Origin: Pohlia nutans
Taxonomy: Eukaryota; Streptophyta; Bryopsida; Bryales; Mniaceae
Direction: 5' to 3'
NCBI GenBank assembly: GCA_022496805.1
Contig: CM040087.1
Location: 11,110,001-11,174,000, forward strand
DNA: 64,000 bases
Shown here: positions 60,491 through 64,000 of the stretch, piece after piece
Numbering within the stretch: position 1 is the first letter of the stretch
Layout of the letters: every line of letters begins with the position of its first letter
Program-made: the position numbers and the translations under genes
The notes under the pieces: generated by a model
What the model saw: the letters and a program-made list of their open reading frames with translations, nothing else
Databases searched by the model: none
What the model was told of the DNA's origin: nothing

Positions 60491-60939
60491 TTCCTTATAC
60501 AGTGTAGCATCTTGCTTTGTTTGAAGATAAAATTACTTTTCTTAGTTCTCATATTGCTTTGTTATGTCTTTTTGCTCTAAGGGCATGTATGTGGTGTTGG
60601 TTACATGAGAGAAGTACATAGAGCCGTGTGTCTGCGTCTTTTGAGTTACAAATGGGACATGGTTTTAAGGAGACTCTTTGCATACCAAACATTAGTTGTT
60701 TCCTAGCATGGTCTTTATATTGGCTAGTGAGAAATTTTAATAAACTTTTAAATTTTTTTTTGTTATTGTTGGATTAGTTCAAAATTCATTGGATATTTTG
60801 TTGTCTATAATGGAGTTTGTTGTATGTTTGTTAATGTTGAGGAATTGTTCTGCCAATATTTCTAGGTTGTTTTTGTGGTCATGTGTTTTAATATATTTCT
60901 CTAAACATGTGACTAGATCTTTTTCATGTCTTTTTCCGG

Positions 60940-61068
60940 CACTAGTACGATTTTGGTTCTTTATAACTAGTCGTTTGTGACTCATTTCTTTTTGGAAGAG
61001 TCATTTTGGACCATTTAAGATTTTAAGTAACAAAGGATTAGTTATTAAAAACCAAAATCCTACTAGTG
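60940..61068. mobile_element. Mini-CACTA, 129 bp
   Basis: CACTAGTACGATTTTGGTTC at the left and GAACC-like AACCAAAATCCTACTAGTG at the right; it is a relative of 25789-25929. An exact 3 bp duplication is not evident. Confidence 0.75.
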
Positions 61069-62221
61069 GGTTGAGGTCATGTATCTTTTTGGAAGTAGTA
61101 TGGTGTAGTATGTGCAAATCCGTATGGTTTGTTGGCAAATTGGTAGTTTCGTTTCTTGGTACCACCTTTTGCAAGTTGGTTTACTTGTTCATTTCTGTCA
61201 ATTTTGGTGTGTGCTTTAACCTTGTGGGTGGTTGCAAGCTACGGTCACCCAAACTTTTTGTCGCGGTCTACAAATCGGTGCACTTACCCAATCTTTGGAA
61301 AATCATCAATAAATATTGGAATGGAATTTTGTGAGGAAACAAATTGCATTGTTTTTAGAATTCTAAAGTTAAGATGTCTACCACAATAAAGTTTGAAAAT
61401 TTTCAATCTTTCTATCCAAATTAAGCATTTCTACTTAGATTTGGTAGCGTGTCGCTTGTCAAAAGTGCACCTATTTTATGGGAAATGCTAGAAGGGGGTC
61501 AAATTTGAACTTCAAAAATTTATAGCAACATACCACAAGTGTGTACAAAGCTACCATTTTATTTTTTTTGGTATTACCCTTACTTATTTTTCAATTAATT
61601 GTTTTGTGATGTTTTTGTTTTTTAAGATTTTCGTGCGGTTAAAACTTTTTTTTGGATTTTTTTTTGGAAATGAAATAATGGTTCAATTTCAGAGGTGGGA
61701 TATGAAATGCATTTTTCATAAAACCTAGCTAAGGATGTTGTGTAAAAAAGGCTCTAATTACCCCTGCTCGGTAAAAAACAGAAAAGGCTATTGAGTAATG
61801 CCCAAAGTCTTGAAATTAACTTAACAATTGCTAAAGTGAAAGTATTAGCATAAATCCTATTTGGGATGGTGAATTTTTTGATCTAATTGAAAGTTGAGAG
61901 GTGCGCATTACTACGCTAGTGCATGAGCTGCACGGCCTTTAGCTGCACAAGCTGCACTCCCCACTTGGTAGACCGTAGCTTGCAATCACCCTCGTATATT
62001 GTGGTAGGTTGTATACGTCTTTTTAGCATCCCTCCCATATATGTTAATATGGTTTTATCGACATGATTATTACGTTGAGTTGGATGTTTTAGTTGGGTGT
62101 TTAGTACATATAGGTAGTTGAGGCAATTTGTGAAGATGTGTGCGAGTTCATTTGAATAGTTGGTGGTGATTAGTGTAAGTGTTTCATGTATGGCCATTAA
62201 TTCAATTCTGAAGCTCATTTG
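61069..62221. other. AT-rich gene-free DNA
   Basis: No motif in the short frames and no element ends found. Confidence 0.4.
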
Positions 62222-62346
62222 TAGGCCTGGCACGGGGAGGTCACTCCATTGTTAAGTTGAAAACCACGTGCGAACAAAATAAATCTAAATTTTCTAAATT
62301 GCATCACCAAAATGGGTCAATGGAGTGATCTCCCCGGGAGGCCTGG
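62222..62346. mobile_element. Short hairpin element, about 125 bp
   Basis: AGGCCTGGCACGGGGAGGTC and CACTCCATTG at the left are mirrored by CAATGGAGTGATCTCCCCGG at the right. Family and target duplication are unclear. Confidence 0.6.
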
Positions 62347-62552
62347 TAGTCTTTTTATATTTATACTTACAATTTTGATGGGTTGTAGATTCCATAGCCA
62401 TTTTTTTTCCCTCCTCCAATGTCCATCTTCAGCTTCTTTTGGTGGTACAGAGGATCCGTTAGTGCAGTAGTTGTATTGTGGTGGGAGTTGTTCCATTTGG
62501 TACTTTTGTTAACGGGTTTTTTAGAGGGTGTAAGTGGGAAATTTTGTATATA

Positions 62553-62751
62553 CTGTAGTTTACTAGTAGATTAGGCACATTTTTGCCAAATATTTAATTA
62601 TTTAAAAAAATAGAATTAGGCAAAAAAGAATACTCTTCAAAATCGGTTTTTCCCCCATACAAAAAAAATATTTTTTTGAAAAATAATTTCTCAAAATTTT
62701 AGGCATCTATTTTTTATATTATTTTTTGCCGAACCTGCTCGTAAACTATGG
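62553..62751. mobile_element. Stowaway-like MITE, 199 bp
   Basis: The ends CTGTAGTTTACTAGTAGATT and the complement of CCATAGTTTACGAGCAGGTT are about 75% alike and flanked by TA. Terminal and subterminal sequence relate it to 2852-3127. Confidence 0.7.
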
Positions 62752-62753
62752 TA

Positions 62754-63882
62754 GTGTTGCTATATTTGTAGGTTTTAAATTATTGTGTTTATCATATCTA
62801 TTTGATTAGTTGTGCCAATGTTGTGGTTTTGGTGGTGTACATCTCATTCAATGAATTTTTAACAATATTATTAATATTACCATTGGACCTAGATAATCGT
62901 AGAGATCTATGGTATAATGACAAACATACAAATTTCTTCTTTGATTATTTAGAAATTTTTATTCAATATCTATTGTTTGATAGATTCAAATTTTGTGAAA
63001 TCACCAACTTACACACCCCATCTTGTGATCTTATTCACATGACATTCCAAGAACATAACTATCAGTCTCATGTTGATTGTGATGATTTATGACATGATGA
63101 CTAATAAATATATGTTTTATATAGATTATAGATAAGCAAAAGGTCATGTTGAATAATACAAGGCACTTGGACCAATTTAGGAATTAAATGTGATGATTAT
63201 GGTGGGGTCAATTAAAATATTTTTATTCTGTGAACAATTAGAACTTCTTTTCCAAAAATAATGTACATGATTTTCTTTTTATTCAATTTTCACATTTTTT
63301 CCAAAACATTAAGGGAAGAGGATCCAAAATCTACTAATTTTGTTTAGCAAATGAAAAAAAAAAAAAAACATTTTTCCTTTACTTCAAACGCTAATATCTT
63401 GTACTCATTTAGTCAAAGATCATGTTGAAAATTTAACCACATGTTTTCATATTCAATATTTTGATACTAGTTTGATAACAAAACTAGTATCAACCGGTTA
63501 ATACTAGTTTTGATACTAGTTTTGATACTATTATCAAACGGTTGATACTAGTTTTGTTCAATATTTTACAATTATATTTGGAAATTAAAATATACAATTA
63601 TTTTGGCTTGATACATTTATTTAGAAAAAGAAATGGCAGTTTTGGTGTATTTGTTGAACAAAATCACTTTCAGCCTTAAAGGGTTAAGAAACTGGAAGGT
63701 TATATTAATTCATCTCCATACCTTGAGATTATCGCTTAACCATCCGTTTATAGTCCCTAATTTAATCCTTCAGTTCAACTTTACTAGTTGTGAATGTGGA
63801 TTAGTTTATTCTTTCTTTAACACTACTTTAATACCTCAACACAAATGGACCTAGTTAGAACTAATAGAGATAATAGTTAATC
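62754..63882. other. AT-rich gene-free DNA
   Basis: Frames 62802-63092 and 63633-63854 have no recognisable motif. Repeats of TTGATACTAGTTT occur at about 63470-63555. Confidence 0.4.
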
Positions 63883-64000
63883 ATTAAAAGGACCAAAGAT
63901 TCATGGATTTCGAATGATATATTTAACTACTTAGGTATATTTTAGATGGGACCAAATTTTATATTACCAAAATTAATGAAAAACAATGGATGTGTTGATA
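63883..64000 (+). mobile_element. TTAACCCC-family element, cut by the window end
   Basis: AAAAGGACCAAAGATTCATG and GATGGGACCAAATTTTATAT match 32503-32697 and 54429-54630. The right end lies outside the window. Confidence 0.6.

Overview
The window is nuclear DNA of a plant, most likely a non-seed land plant such as a bryophyte; I cannot name the species. The evidence is two intron-bearing genes of plant type: a GW-rich SPT6 (SPT6-like) gene, and a VQ-motif gene of the MKS1-like type that contains introns, unlike most angiosperm VQ genes. Introns are short (about 100-380 bp, except the last SPT6 intron), exons are GC-richer, and intergenic DNA is very AT-rich and packed with DNA-transposon derivatives. 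No rRNA, intact tRNA, CRISPR array or prokaryotic gene was seen.

Layout. 1-5.4 kb: a tandem-repeat array broken by a 1.3 kb CACTA element (itself holding two smaller tandem arrays and a SINE-like segment) and a TA-flanked Stowaway-like MITE. 5.4-18.05 kb: the SPT6 gene, for which I reconstruct 20 phase-compatible coding exons (2249 aa). The core (acidic N-terminus, HTH/YqgF-like/HhH/S1/SH2) is followed by an RGG patch, eight CCHC zinc knuckles, a GW/WG-rich region and an RGG tail. 19.5-22.0 kb: a convergent VQ-motif gene (three exons, 353 aa). 22.8-37.2 kb: gene-free DNA with nested Tourist-like MITEs, mini-CACTAs, two roughly 1 kb palindromic elements and dispersed repeats. 37.26-45.92 kb: a complete 8.66 kb CACTA (EnSpm) element with matching ends and a CAT target duplication. 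It carries a transposase-associated-domain exon that can splice in phase to a SET (histone methyltransferase-like) domain, a Tnp2 N-terminal remnant without the catalytic part, and a second gene on the other strand. 46-64 kb: gene-free, with hAT, SINE, mini-CACTA, Stowaway-like and TTAACCCC-ended repeats.

How it works together. The SPT6 product would be a Pol II elongation factor and histone chaperone whose C-terminus could bind Argonaute (GW) and nucleic acid (knuckles, RGG). The VQ protein would be a nuclear WRKY/MAP-kinase partner. The large CACTA combines transposon parts with a chromatin-type domain. Exon boundaries are read by eye from GT/AG sites and phase and have no transcript support.
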